Below, in pieces: positions 1 to 8,280 of a stretch of 24,059 nt of DNA. The translations under genes and the position numbers were made by a program. The stretch's first letter is position 1. Every line of letters starts with the position of its first letter. The stretch comes from a virus, in the IMG/VR virus record IMGVR_UViG_3300006754_000171, positions 1 through 24,059 of that record; one strand, 5' to 3'. The notes under the pieces are model-generated. The model did no database searches. It saw only the letters and a program-made list of their open reading frames with translations, and was not told where the DNA came from.

Positions 1-203
1 ACAATCACTTTTCTTGTAGAAGTATTTCTATTAACTCTAGCTGTTACTCCAATATCAGGATCTAGTACTTTTTCAGTTAGCATATCTAATTTTTCAACTA
101 CTTTATCTAATTTATCTTCCATACTATTCATTCTATGTTCCATTATTGTAATTTCTCTTATTATATCTGTATGTGTACATTCTTTTTTCATTACTTTACT
201 CAT
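1..203 (-). CDS. Partial small coiled-coil protein, N-terminal part
   Basis: The reading frame starts at ATG 203-201 and stays open to the left edge, giving 67 residues with no stop in the window. The N-terminus is MSKVMKKECTHTDII. Residues about 14-45 form an amphipathic heptad-like helix (EITIMEHRMNSMEDKLDKVV, then EKLDMLTEKV), followed by a polar stretch with DPDIGVTARVNRNTS. Short phage proteins with a coiled coil followed by a C-terminal membrane helix (XhlA-like or holin-associated) begin this way, but the part that would hold a membrane segment lies outside the window, so this is only a possibility. The gene follows the 114-residue Cys-rich gene after 19 bp and is probably in the same transcript. 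Function unknown. Confidence 0.7.
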   Translation of the reverse strand, partial: MSKVMKKECTHTDIIREITIMEHRMNSMEDKLDKVVEKLDMLTEKVLDPDIGVTARVNRNTSTRKVI

Positions 204-222
204 GCTATAGCTAATATAATTC

Positions 223-567
223 TTACCATCCTACTATATAATTATTTGTATTAACACTAAGTGTTGAGATTGGTTGGCAGTTCTCTCCTAAACGTCTTAA
301 TATACCATGAATTAAACAACATTCATCACATATACAGCAAGTTTCAGGGAAAGACTCTACTAAATTAGACATAAAACCCAACTCTTCTTGAGTATGCATA
401 AGCCAAAAAGCTATTCCATATAGTTTAAGTCTTTCTAAAGTTTGGTCCATACAATTTGTATTTCCTATTTCTCCATATTCTACATATGCATCTGCAATTC
501 CTAAATAGTAATTACAGTTAAATATTTCCTCTTTAGTACAACTTCCTTTACATTCGTATAAACTCAT
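223..567 (-). CDS. Cys-rich hypothetical protein, 114 aa
   Basis: I do not recognise a family. The protein has ten cysteines (residues 6, 10, 18, 39, 77, 78, 80, 83, 84 and 97), including a dense ETCCICDECC cluster at about 76-84. The region between the cysteines looks helical. No signal peptide or membrane segment is evident. It starts 11 bp downstream of the stop of the 1637-residue virion protein, with an A/T-rich leader and no Shine-Dalgarno. That giant protein also contains Cys-rich helical segments, so a shared fold or a partner role in the same virion structure is conceivable, but I cannot show homology by eye. Metal binding or disulfide cross-linking are the two obvious readings of the cysteine pattern. 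Confidence 0.75.
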   Translation of the reverse strand: MSLYECKGSCTKEEIFNCNYYLGIADAYVEYGEIGNTNCMDQTLERLKLYGIAFWLMHTQEELGFMSNLVESFPETCCICDECCLIHGILRRLGENCQPISTLSVNTNNYIVGW

Positions 568-578
568 AATTTTTTAAT

Positions 579-3500
579 TTAACAACATTTACAATTACCC
601 GATTCCGCAGCAGTTAAAGCCGCTTGTAAATCTTCAATTTTAGAATTAACATATTCTATATATTCATAATCCCATCCTGTAATTTTTAACGCTCTAAATA
701 ATGTATAAGCCACTATAAAATCTTCATATACCTTATCACATTTATTACATTTAATATTACACATATTATCTTTAAATAACTCCTGAAGTCTGCCAGCAGC
801 CTCACATAATATAAGTCTACATTCTTTCCATGGTGTCCCTCCAACGCCTTCTAGTTCTAAAACATATAATCCATCCGCAAGCTCTTCATTTGCTGTAAGG
901 GCACTTTCTCTAAATGGAACTGTTACCGTAATATCAGGAGCAGTTCCACCTATCATACTATCTAGTATATTCGTTACTACTTCTGTAGTAAGATTTGTTA
1001 TTGTCCCTATAATGCCATCTGCAGGGGTTGATTCATCTGTAGGAGTATTTGATCCTGTATTAATAGTTATATAAGCAGTAACGGGATCTCCTGGTTCAGT
1101 TATACAAGCACAAGTAATTTCAGGATATGTAACACATACAGTATACTCAGATTCACCATAATCAAATATAAATGTAAACTCAGTACAAGCTCCTGGTAAT
1201 GTATAAGACCATGCTTCTGCTCCTTCAAATCCAAATGTTATAGTTCCTACTAATCCTAAAAGAGCAGCATGACTTATATTTGTTATTTCTCCACTAGCGT
1301 CTGTAGTATAAACTACACCATTTACAGCAAACTCTGCCCCAACTTTGGGTGAACCGTTTTCTAATATTCTAAAATTAACACAATCTGTACCATCACAACT
1401 AGTTCCTCCTTGTCCTAAAAATAATTCTAAATCAGTTTCAAATCTAGAAGCAGTAAATGTACGACATTGCGTATTAATCCACCAACCTTTATCTTCTAAT
1501 CCTCCCCAATTAATACTATCAGAATTTCCTGCAGGTATAGGATGATCCGTAAGATTCCAATATGGATTTGCAGTTTCTAATGCAGTTAGATCAGCATAAG
1601 CACATTTATCATTAATACCTGTTGTTGAGTCAGGATAAGGAGAGTCTGTAGTATTTGTACCTGATGTTGTTGGAGCTGTTCCTGCAGCCCACATTCCCGC
1701 AGCTGAAGTTCCATTTGCTATTGCGGCTAAACCTTGTAAAGGTAATGCTTTATGAGGATCCATAGCTCCTCCAGAAGGTTTAGAAGGATAAAAGAAGGCT
1801 TGATAAGATTTTCCAGAAACTGCTGTATAAGCGGCTCTTCTAGCATTAAATTCTAATAAATCATATTTATAACGATATGTTGGTTGTACAATTCTTTCAT
1901 CCGCTAAATCATAAGTAGTAAAGTTAGAAAGATGAGGTACTGCAGGTCCAGTTATAGCACCAGGGGAATTATAATAAGGATTATATTCTGATCTATTTAA
2001 AGAGTAGAAAGTTCCTGTAAAGTCAGGCGTAGATCCTGAACTTCGATCGTGATAAGCAGGAACTGATTCGTCAGCAAACACTATAACTAAAACATTATCA
2101 GTAGCTGGCTCTGCTATAGGAGGAGGTCCTAAATGGACACAGTTAGCTTGTGATCTTGCTATAGGATCTGAAGCGTTATTCGCGGTAGCTGCATCTGCTT
2201 CTTCCGCCATTCTAGTCCATGTATTAGGAGCTGTATAATTTGTACTATTATATGTAAATACAGAATGCCCTTTTGGTCCTTGTCCTGTAGCTGTATCATA
2301 TGAACTTGGACAATAAAATTGTACAGGTTGAACTGTACCACCGCCAGGTAAATTTGTTATATTACTATTTTTCCATTGATCAAAGGACCAGTTAATCGCT
2401 TGCACTGAATAACCAAAATCAGGATATAAAGGCCAAGCCCAAGAAGTACGTAGATTATTAGATACATTATTAAATTCAGTTCCGTCAGGTTTAGATAGAC
2501 TTGTTGCTCTATTTGCAGAACCTGCTGACATTACAGCGAAATTCAGAGGCCATTCACTCTTAGTCGGTGCTCCCGATTTAGTTCCAGCGAAAGATACCCC
2601 CCAACCTACCCAATGGTTAAGTTTCCCTGTAATTATACCAGTAGAACCAGTATAACTATATCCTGCAGATTCTCCCGTAGCATGTCCGAATCCTTCAACG
2701 TGTTTTGTACCTCCTGTATGATTCCCTCCTGCTCCTAAATGATCTCCTATATATCCTCCTTTATTAGATTGAGCAGTTTGTTCTGCAGATTCATCTACTG
2801 AAGTATCAAACATACCTGTTATAGGTACTATTCCCCAATCTAACCAGTTTTCTCCTGGTGAACCTATTGATATATGAAATACATTCTCACCTGGAGTTGT
2901 TCCATAAGAAAAAGCGGCATAAGCTCCTGTAGCATCTTGATTATTATAATTAACCTGTTGAGAAGGATCTCTTAATACGGGCGTAAAATCAGGATGTAAG
3001 TCTAGCCAATCATGAACAGCTATAAAGGCAGCTTCTACTGCTGCTTGTCCCAATGATGTACCATCATAAAAACAATATATTTTTGTATCTATACCTATAG
3101 TAGACATTCCACAAGCTTCTAATTGTTCTTCAAGATCGTCAAAACAGATATGTTGCTCTTGGGCTATTTTTCCTGTTACATCTCCTAAATTTGTTACATT
3201 AGGAGGAGTACCCATACTAGTCCAAGTTGTACCTCCATCTATACTTGTTACAGCAGAGATAACATCTTGTCCAGGGTCAGCTATTAAAGATGTACAATTA
3301 CCTCCGAAATCAACTTCACAATCTGCAGGTTGAGTACTACCATCATCCCCTGCAGATATTCCCGTTTGTCCAGGATGATATTGCCCACAATTATCACATT
3401 GATATTCTTGAAATAATTTTCTAAATGCTGAGAATATTTTAGTATATGCTTCCACTGTTAAAGGACTTGCCTCTCCTTCTACCTCAACTGTATCACATTT

Positions 3501-5492
3501 ATACATTTGATAGAATTGAGCTAATAATGATTCTGCATATTGTAAATCAGATCTAAGTTTTTCTATTTTAGGGTTTGTCTCACAAAGATCTGTACAGTCT
3601 TCTAATAACTGTTTTGATATATCTTTTAATAAACATTCTGCTGTATCAGGCATTACTTGACAGGAGCCATCATCGCAAGTAGCTGCTGGATTATAGTTTA
3701 AAGATAAAGGATTAGTGCATCCATATATACAATAAATACAACTTCCATCATCTATATTAGCAGTTGGATCATAATTAAGTGCTCCATTAATTCCTAAACC
3801 TGCACCATTTATTGTCCAATTATCTGTACATCCATATATACATAATGCAGTTGGAGTATGTGTATGTTCAAAATATTTTAAAATTACAAGATGTTGTCTA
3901 CAATCTCTCAGTAAATTTAAAGTCTCGCATGGCCCTATATTTATAGTATAATTTCCTAGACCTGTTACCATTGGTGTATATCCTAAACTGTCTGTAGTAT
4001 AATTAGTTCCTCCTATATCAACAACATGTCCAGAGATTGCTGCTCCAGTATCAGAACTTACAACTTGAACTCTTACACAATCTGTTTGATCACACTGTGT
4101 AGTAGGACCACTTCCTGTAATAAATGCTTCTAGATCAGTTACAAATGTACCTGAAGTAAAGGCCGCACATTCTACATTACACCCAAAATTTAAAGCATCT
4201 AACTGTCCAAATCTACCCGATTCTTGAGTACTATAAGGGTTAGACAGTGTTATATTCGTAAGATCTGCAATATTACAAGTAGGAGCTGATGCAAGTGTTC
4301 CTGTTGTTATAGCTCCTAAAAGATGTAATGGAAATACATTTTGTGCAGAATTAGTTGAACTATGTACTGCAGGATAAACGAAAGTTTTAAGAGTTCCAGA
4401 TGATTGATGATTTGCTATTATCGTTTTTGCTCTTAAAACATCATATTTCCATAGATCTGTTAATTCAAAATCCCCTGGAGCAGTAGATAATTGTCCTCCT
4501 GTAGCCTCCTCCCAAGGAGTAACTATATTAGCAGTACTGGCATTTTTAAAGTGATAACCATCATTTAAATCATTTGAATTAGTATTACCAAATTCTGGAT
4601 AACTTCCTCCAGTAGCACCATCTGGTCCCCAATTTCCTGTATTGGCTGTTTGATTTACTGGATCAGCTCTATAACTTGACATTGGAACTCCTTGAGCTTC
4701 ATCTGCAAAACATACAACTAATACATTAGCTGTAGGTCCTTCTGGAGCAACAGGAAGTGTAGCAGTAGGTTGTCCAGATCCTAAAGAGGCATTAGCATCA
4801 TTTGTCCAAAACGTATTACTTCCTACTGCATTATCTCCTAGAGCATAGGCCCAAGGAGTAGCTACTGGATCGTGACAAGATGTACCACCATTACAAGCAT
4901 TACTATGATCATCTGTACCTCCACAGTTAACATTATGATCTACAACCCACGCTGGCCATAAAACCCAACGTTCCCCGTCTGCTGCAATATGGTATACTTT
5001 ACCTGTATAAGTTCCAGCATTTCTTAAAGCAATAATCCAATCATTAGCTGCTAAATATATTACCTCACATTCGTCCTCATCTAAAGAGGTAGTATCGTAA
5101 AAGAAATAGATTGCTGTATTAGAAGCTAAAGTACTCGTACCACATTCACCTATTGCCCATGCTGGCTGAGTACCTGTTCCATCCCAACTTAATGCATTTT
5201 GAATAGATTCGTCAATATCGCAATATGCTGTAATAGTAACATCATCCCATCCTGTTGCTGCAATAGGATTGGGTTGCAGATCTAGCGTAGATAATATTGG
5301 GCATCCTGAAGCATTAGCTTCACAACATGGGACTGGAATAGGTCCTATAAGTACTCCACCTGCTTGTACCTGAACTTGAAAAAGACCAGAAGGGGCACCA
5401 TATGATAATCCTATCTGTAGATCACCATTAGGTAAACATGTTTCTGTTACCTGAACTTGACAAGGGGGAATATTATTGTTTATATTAGGCAT
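579..5492 (-). CDS. Giant duplicated Cys-rich virion adhesin-like protein, 1637 aa
   Basis: This is the largest gene, the last big one in the head and tail series, so a tail-fibre or other host-contact virion protein is likely. Two related halves are visible. Copy 1 (residues about 128-507) has IYFFYDTTSL at 128, NVLVVCFADE at 256, a KYD-L block at 349, FVYP at 371, FTSGTFVTDLEAF at about 445 and CDQTDCVRVQV at 467. Copy 2 (about 805-1403) has IYCFYDGTSL at 805, NVLVIVFADE at 1133, YKYDLLEF at 1208, FFYP at 1233, FTASRFETDLELF at 1346 and CDGTDCVNFRI at 1366. The strand, acidic loop and helix order resembles a von Willebrand factor A fold, but the canonical DxSxS is not exact. The CDxTDCV blocks precede Ig-like or carboxypeptidase-regulatory-like segments. 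Two GCT[DN]...DDGSC motifs lie at 551-611. Cys-rich helical segments occur at about 620-703 and 1558-1637. By my count there are about 55 cysteines. No signal peptide is seen. Confidence 0.93.
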   Translation of the reverse strand: MPNINNNIPPCQVQVTETCLPNGDLQIGLSYGAPSGLFQVQVQAGGVLIGPIPVPCCEANASGCPILSTLDLQPNPIAATGWDDVTITAYCDIDESIQNALSWDGTGTQPAWAIGECGTSTLASNTAIYFFYDTTSLDEDECEVIYLAANDWIIALRNAGTYTGKVYHIAADGERWVLWPAWVVDHNVNCGGTDDHSNACNGGTSCHDPVATPWAYALGDNAVGSNTFWTNDANASLGSGQPTATLPVAPEGPTANVLVVCFADEAQGVPMSSYRADPVNQTANTGNWGPDGATGGSYPEFGNTNSNDLNDGYHFKNASTANIVTPWEEATGGQLSTAPGDFELTDLWKYDVLRAKTIIANHQSSGTLKTFVYPAVHSSTNSAQNVFPLHLLGAITTGTLASAPTCNIADLTNITLSNPYSTQESGRFGQLDALNFGCNVECAAFTSGTFVTDLEAFITGSGPTTQCDQTDCVRVQVVSSDTGAAISGHVVDIGGTNYTTDSLGYTPMVTGLGNYTINIGPCETLNLLRDCRQHLVILKYFEHTHTPTALCIYGCTDNWTINGAGLGINGALNYDPTANIDDGSCIYCIYGCTNPLSLNYNPAATCDDGSCQVMPDTAECLLKDISKQLLEDCTDLCETNPKIEKLRSDLQYAESLLAQFYQMYKCDTVEVEGEASPLTVEAYTKIFSAFRKLFQEYQCDNCGQYHPGQTGISAGDDGSTQPADCEVDFGGNCTSLIADPGQDVISAVTSIDGGTTWTSMGTPPNVTNLGDVTGKIAQEQHICFDDLEEQLEACGMSTIGIDTKIYCFYDGTSLGQAAVEAAFIAVHDWLDLHPDFTPVLRDPSQQVNYNNQDATGAYAAFSYGTTPGENVFHISIGSPGENWLDWGIVPITGMFDTSVDESAEQTAQSNKGGYIGDHLGAGGNHTGGTKHVEGFGHATGESAGYSYTGSTGIITGKLNHWVGWGVSFAGTKSGAPTKSEWPLNFAVMSAGSANRATSLSKPDGTEFNNVSNNLRTSWAWPLYPDFGYSVQAINWSFDQWKNSNITNLPGGGTVQPVQFYCPSSYDTATGQGPKGHSVFTYNSTNYTAPNTWTRMAEEADAATANNASDPIARSQANCVHLGPPPIAEPATDNVLVIVFADESVPAYHDRSSGSTPDFTGTFYSLNRSEYNPYYNSPGAITGPAVPHLSNFTTYDLADERIVQPTYRYKYDLLEFNARRAAYTAVSGKSYQAFFYPSKPSGGAMDPHKALPLQGLAAIANGTSAAGMWAAGTAPTTSGTNTTDSPYPDSTTGINDKCAYADLTALETANPYWNLTDHPIPAGNSDSINWGGLEDKGWWINTQCRTFTASRFETDLELFLGQGGTSCDGTDCVNFRILENGSPKVGAEFAVNGVVYTTDASGEITNISHAALLGLVGTITFGFEGAEAWSYTLPGACTEFTFIFDYGESEYTVCVTYPEITCACITEPGDPVTAYITINTGSNTPTDESTPADGIIGTITNLTTEVVTNILDSMIGGTAPDITVTVPFRESALTANEELADGLYVLELEGVGGTPWKECRLILCEAAGRLQELFKDNMCNIKCNKCDKVYEDFIVAYTLFRALKITGWDYEYIEYVNSKIEDLQAALTAAESGNCKCC
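1284..3080 (-). repeat. Internal duplication copy 2, expanded
   Basis: Codes for residues about 805-1403 of the 1637-residue protein. It has the same anchors in the same order as copy 1, but the stretch between FYDGTSL and NVLVIVFADE is about 200 residues longer. That insert is rich in Gly, Ser, Thr, Asn and aromatic residues, so the host-facing variation may sit there. Confidence 0.8.
3660..3842 (-). repeat. Tandem GCT[DN]-NY[DN]P-DDGSC motif
   Basis: Codes for residues 551-611 of the 1637-residue protein. Two adjacent units each run from CIYGCT through a NYDP or NYNP turn to DDGSC. The first unit has an insertion (NWTINGAGLGING), while the second has the compact form. The motif is widespread in secreted and surface proteins of marine Bacteroidetes. 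Its Asp-rich turn and paired cysteines suggest a small metal- or disulfide-stabilised module. It sits between the two duplicated halves. Confidence 0.85.
3972..5111 (-). repeat. Internal duplication copy 1 (VWA-like plus Ig-like block)
   Basis: Codes for residues about 128-507 of the 1637-residue protein. It aligns by eye with 1284-3080 through the ordered anchors FYDxTSL, NVLVxxFADE, KYDxL, FxYP, LxGAI or LAAI, FTxxxFxTDLExF, CDxTDCV and the YTTD turn. Similarity is at protein level only; I see no long identical DNA run, so the duplication is old. Confidence 0.8.
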
Positions 5493-5517
5493 ATTAACTT
5501 AAGATTTTAATTCAGAC

Positions 5518-5575
5518 CTCTATATGAGCCTGTAGAGATGTAATTGATGTAGAGAACTCCCGAAGGAGTCTCTAC
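5518..5575 (-). other. UUCG-capped hairpin with competing repeat arm
   Basis: This lies in the 158-bp gap between the 347-residue gene and the 1637-residue gene. On the minus strand the arm GTAGAGA-CTCC (5575-5565), loop TTCG and GGAG-T-TCTCTAC (5560-5549) form an 11-bp stem with one bulged T and a cUUCGg tetraloop. A second TCTCTAC at 5538-5532 could pair with the same 5' arm. It could also form a small CTCTA...TAGAG stem (5537-5533 with 5522-5518). There is no T-run after the hairpin, so a simple intrinsic terminator is unlikely. An RNA-processing site, stability element or 5' leader switch for the giant gene is possible. Confidence 0.6.
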
Positions 5576-5628
5576 GCCAATCAACCAATTAAACAACAAA
5601 ACAAATGGACAAACAACCCACTGTTTCT

Positions 5629-5648
5629 TATATGCTTAAAAGCATATA
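5629..5648 (-). other. Perfect 9-bp hairpin just after a stop codon
   Basis: On the minus strand TATATGCTT-TT-AAGCATATA begins 2 nt after the TAA of the 347-residue gene. The stem is perfect but AT-rich, and no T-run follows. It may protect the 3' end of the message or act as a weak terminator. The short central loop and palindromic form also allow a protein-binding site. Confidence 0.5.
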
Positions 5649-5650
5649 TC

Positions 5651-6694
5651 TTAAGCAAATATAGCTGCGATATTAGCTATCGTTCCAGCTTGATTTATAC
5701 CAACAATAAGTTCTTGTGACTGAACTACTGGATTAAGTGTGTTAGCACCTAAATAAGATTCACAAACTTCTACTACTACATAGTCATAACCAGTAATTGT
5801 AGCATCAATTGCACCTGCAGCATTTGGCCATGCTACTCCACCATTATAAAGTTCTGCTCTGTACGTACCAAACTCACGTTTGTAACCATCAGACCATCTT
5901 ACCATATTACCTATTTGGTATGGGTATCCAATACCGTAAGTTACGGCAGTAGTTTGAACTACAGCAGCATTCGTTTGGCACTCAAATCCTCCTAATAAGC
6001 TAATATTAAATGTTCCCATAGTTTGATCTAATTCCATAACATCTTGACCACATGGAACTGGCTGACTTAATGGAAAATCTCCTGTTACAACAATTACAAC
6101 TTCATCACATTCTGCCTCACTAAGAGCCCAATTTGCTTCAGTAAGGTCTTCTGGAGCAGCACCAGAAATATCTTGTGCTACAGCTGTTAAATAAGGGTGA
6201 TTATTAATTTGCACACCCATATAATAAGCTAATTCAGCACAATTTCCTGATGGACATGCAGTTGAACAATCATCACAACATCCAGTAGTATAACTAAAAG
6301 TTTCTATCATATCGTTATAACCATATGATTTAGCTATTGCCTCTGAATCAAAAGAAACTTTTACTAAATACTCAGTTTCACAAGATGTATCTCCAACTGT
6401 GATTGTCATAACTTTATTAACAGCTTCTGTAGCTTCAGCTGTAGTTATTCTACATGGAACTGTGTTAAATACATTTGATAATTGTGTAAATGGTGCTGTA
6501 GCAACTCCGCTAGCAACTCCTAAATACCAACCATCATTTGCAGCTAAAGCTGCTGTTACGGTCGCATAGCATGTGCCGTCATCACTTCCTATGACAGCAA
6601 TTTCACCTACAGCAAAAGTAGCTGCGGTAGCTGCTGCTGAAGTTTGAACTCCTTCGGTTCCTTGTAGGAACACTTGACTTACATTGTTTTTCAT
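5651..6694 (-). CDS. Cys-rich virion structural protein, 347 aa
   Basis: No family is recognised with confidence. The protein is Ala/Thr/Val-rich with many short beta-strand-like segments, and begins MKNNVSQVFLQGTEGVQTSA. It has 12 cysteines, five of them in one cluster at about 138-152 (GCCDDCSTACPSGNC). No signal peptide or membrane helix is apparent. Its place downstream of the capsid and probable head-completion genes, and just before the giant adhesin-like gene, suggests a major virion component such as a tail-tube-like, head-fibre or decoration protein. The A/T-rich leader before ATG 6694 lacks a Shine-Dalgarno. A 9-bp hairpin and a UUCG hairpin follow the stop. The high cysteine count is shared with the giant protein, suggesting that the two are adapted to the same environment or contact each other. 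Confidence 0.85.
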   Translation of the reverse strand: MKNNVSQVFLQGTEGVQTSAAATAATFAVGEIAVIGSDDGTCYATVTAALAANDGWYLGVASGVATAPFTQLSNVFNTVPCRITTAEATEAVNKVMTITVGDTSCETEYLVKVSFDSEAIAKSYGYNDMIETFSYTTGCCDDCSTACPSGNCAELAYYMGVQINNHPYLTAVAQDISGAAPEDLTEANWALSEAECDEVVIVVTGDFPLSQPVPCGQDVMELDQTMGTFNISLLGGFECQTNAAVVQTTAVTYGIGYPYQIGNMVRWSDGYKREFGTYRAELYNGGVAWPNAAGAIDATITGYDYVVVEVCESYLGANTLNPVVQSQELIVGINQAGTIANIAAIFA

Positions 6695-6713
6695 AATTTC
6701 TAAATTTTTTTAA

Positions 6714-7457
6714 TTATTCATTAATTCCTGTTTTTGCCATCTTAATTTGAAACCCAGGATGATTAATATCTCCAGAAGCTATAAGTACAGCTGTATCAAC
6801 AACCTCCTTGTGAGCATGCTCTGGCAACTCACAATCTTGGTTTGCAGCAACTACTGTGCCATCTGGATATATATAACTACCACCAGGTACACCTGAAGGA
6901 AAGGCTATCCTTGCAGGTTGACGTAAATAATCTATTCTAAAACCATTAACTGTAAAACTTCCATCTGTGTAACCGAACAATGTGTTAGCATCAATTGCAG
7001 CTGAACTTAATGTTCCGTAAACAATGGGCATCTCGCCCCATTCATAGGAAGGACTATAGTTAGGATCCTTTAATACACTATCTAAGTCATCATGTTGAGT
7101 CGGTCTACAAGTAATTACTTTATCCCCGCAAGATTCGTTATTTGCTTCTGCATTAATTCTAACAGCAAAAGCATAATCCGCAGGCAAAGTCGCACTTATA
7201 GAATTCGGCTCAGTAGATGTGGCACTTGGTAGTAAAACGTTTTTTACTACCAAGTTCCGTAAATCATCTATTCTTTTTTGACTTCCTTCAAAACCAGTAT
7301 TTGTAGTGTTATTCACACCATAACGTTGTTTAAGAAATAACCACATTCCTTCATTTAGCATCCAATCGATTTCAGGTAACTGAAAATTTCGATAGTCACT
7401 ACTATCAAGTTTATTAAACTTGATCTTAAAGTCATAATGCATTTCTTCTACAGTCAT
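6714..7457 (-). CDS. Putative head-to-tail adaptor or connector, 247 aa
   Basis: The N-terminal 40 residues (MTVEEMHYDFKIKFNKLD, then LPEIDWMLNEGMWLFLKQRY) look like the short helical start of connector-type proteins, in which a D-x-LN motif precedes a helix. The middle has a beta-rich, Cys-containing segment with VITCRPTQHDDL and FTVNGFRIDYLRQPARI. The C-terminus (ELPEHAHKEVVDTAVLIASG) resembles the closing helix of adaptor or ring proteins of Bacteroidetes podoviruses. This is recognition from memory, not an alignment. The start ATG overlaps the preceding gene's stop in TAATG, implying translational coupling. Position after the capsid gene and one further structural gene fits head completion. 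Other virion roles remain possible. Confidence 0.75.
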   Translation of the reverse strand: MTVEEMHYDFKIKFNKLDSSDYRNFQLPEIDWMLNEGMWLFLKQRYGVNNTTNTGFEGSQKRIDDLRNLVVKNVLLPSATSTEPNSISATLPADYAFAVRINAEANNESCGDKVITCRPTQHDDLDSVLKDPNYSPSYEWGEMPIVYGTLSSAAIDANTLFGYTDGSFTVNGFRIDYLRQPARIAFPSGVPGGSYIYPDGTVVAANQDCELPEHAHKEVVDTAVLIASGDINHPGFQIKMAKTGINE

Positions 7458-8254
7458 TATTTTCTAGCTTTTAAGTCGTCAGTTAGTTTAACTAAAAGTT
7501 CTTGGTTTTTAGGATTTAATAAATACTCTACAGTATTATCATAATCAAAACCAACTTGCTGATCATTGTATAAATATGAAGTTCCTTTAGTTCTTAAGAT
7601 TCCTTTAGTTTCTAAATCAAAAATAAGGGCTTTAATCTTAATCTCCCCAGCTTTCATACTCGCCACTTCGATAAATCTCTTTGGCTCTTCTTCTACTATC
7701 TCATAGAGTTTAGCATATGAAAAGTCATCAGTTACATTATCTGAAGCTTTACCAAATATTTTAAGCAGTGATAAACGTTTGGCAGGACTTAAATCAGAAA
7801 ATAATTTGCTAGCTTTAGCTTTAACCTCAGCAGCAACTGCTTCTTTTTCAATTTCACTTGCCTCATCGTATATTACATACTTAGCACTTGGCCATTTCCC
7901 AGCATCTAATTCCTTTTGAGAATTAGCTATAAATTTACTAGCTTTTAGCACACTAATTTGCAATTCTTGAAGAGGTACACGAGAATCATAGATTTGCGTT
8001 TTATCTTCAAGTTTTATTTTAAAGTTATTCCAATATTCATTGGTGCTAACTGGACTAAGATCAATTCCTAATGTTTTACCTAATCTTTCTTGGTCCTTTT
8101 CGGCTAACCCAGTTGCTAACGTTCCTATTGTTGTATCATAAATAGGTTGTATAACATCTGCTGTACCTTGAAATTTGGCACGGCCTTGCTTGTGCAGGCC
8201 ATGCCATCTTTCCTTTATGATTGGTTTTACATATACAAGATTTCCTTTTTTCAT
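7457..8254 (-). CDS. Virion-associated hypothetical protein after capsid, 265 aa
   Basis: I recognise no named domain. The N-terminus is basic (KKGNLVYVKPIIKERWHGLHK). Residues about 100-215 are mainly helical with several acidic/basic heptads (EKEAVAAEVKAKASKLF; SPAKRLSLLKIFGKASDN). The tail (DYDNTVEYLLNPKNQELLVK) is a compact amphipathic helix. The gene lies 26 bp downstream of the major capsid gene and is coupled to the probable adaptor by a 1-bp TAATG overlap, so a head-completion or capsid-associated role is the natural guess. No Shine-Dalgarno precedes its start. The product is soluble, with no signal or membrane segment. Confidence 0.8.
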   Translation of the reverse strand: MKKGNLVYVKPIIKERWHGLHKQGRAKFQGTADVIQPIYDTTIGTLATGLAEKDQERLGKTLGIDLSPVSTNEYWNNFKIKLEDKTQIYDSRVPLQELQISVLKASKFIANSQKELDAGKWPSAKYVIYDEASEIEKEAVAAEVKAKASKLFSDLSPAKRLSLLKIFGKASDNVTDDFSYAKLYEIVEEEPKRFIEVASMKAGEIKIKALIFDLETKGILRTKGTSYLYNDQQVGFDYDNTVEYLLNPKNQELLVKLTDDLKARK

Positions 8255-8280
8255 AATTTCTTATTTATGTATCATAATTA

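Noticed and set aside
2159-2341. 60-codon minus-strand ORF within the giant gene
   Set aside because: It is an alternative frame of the 1637-residue coding sequence with no supporting leader or domain.
3840-5492. Stop-codon reassignment or programmed frameshift in the giant gene
   Set aside because: The frame is open from ATG to TAA without interruption, and the neighbouring genes use TAA, TAG and TGA as ordinary stops.
5532-5575. CRISPR-like GTAGAGA repeats
   Set aside because: There are only two direct copies and one inverted copy of 7 bp, with no regular spacers or cas genes; hairpin formation explains them.
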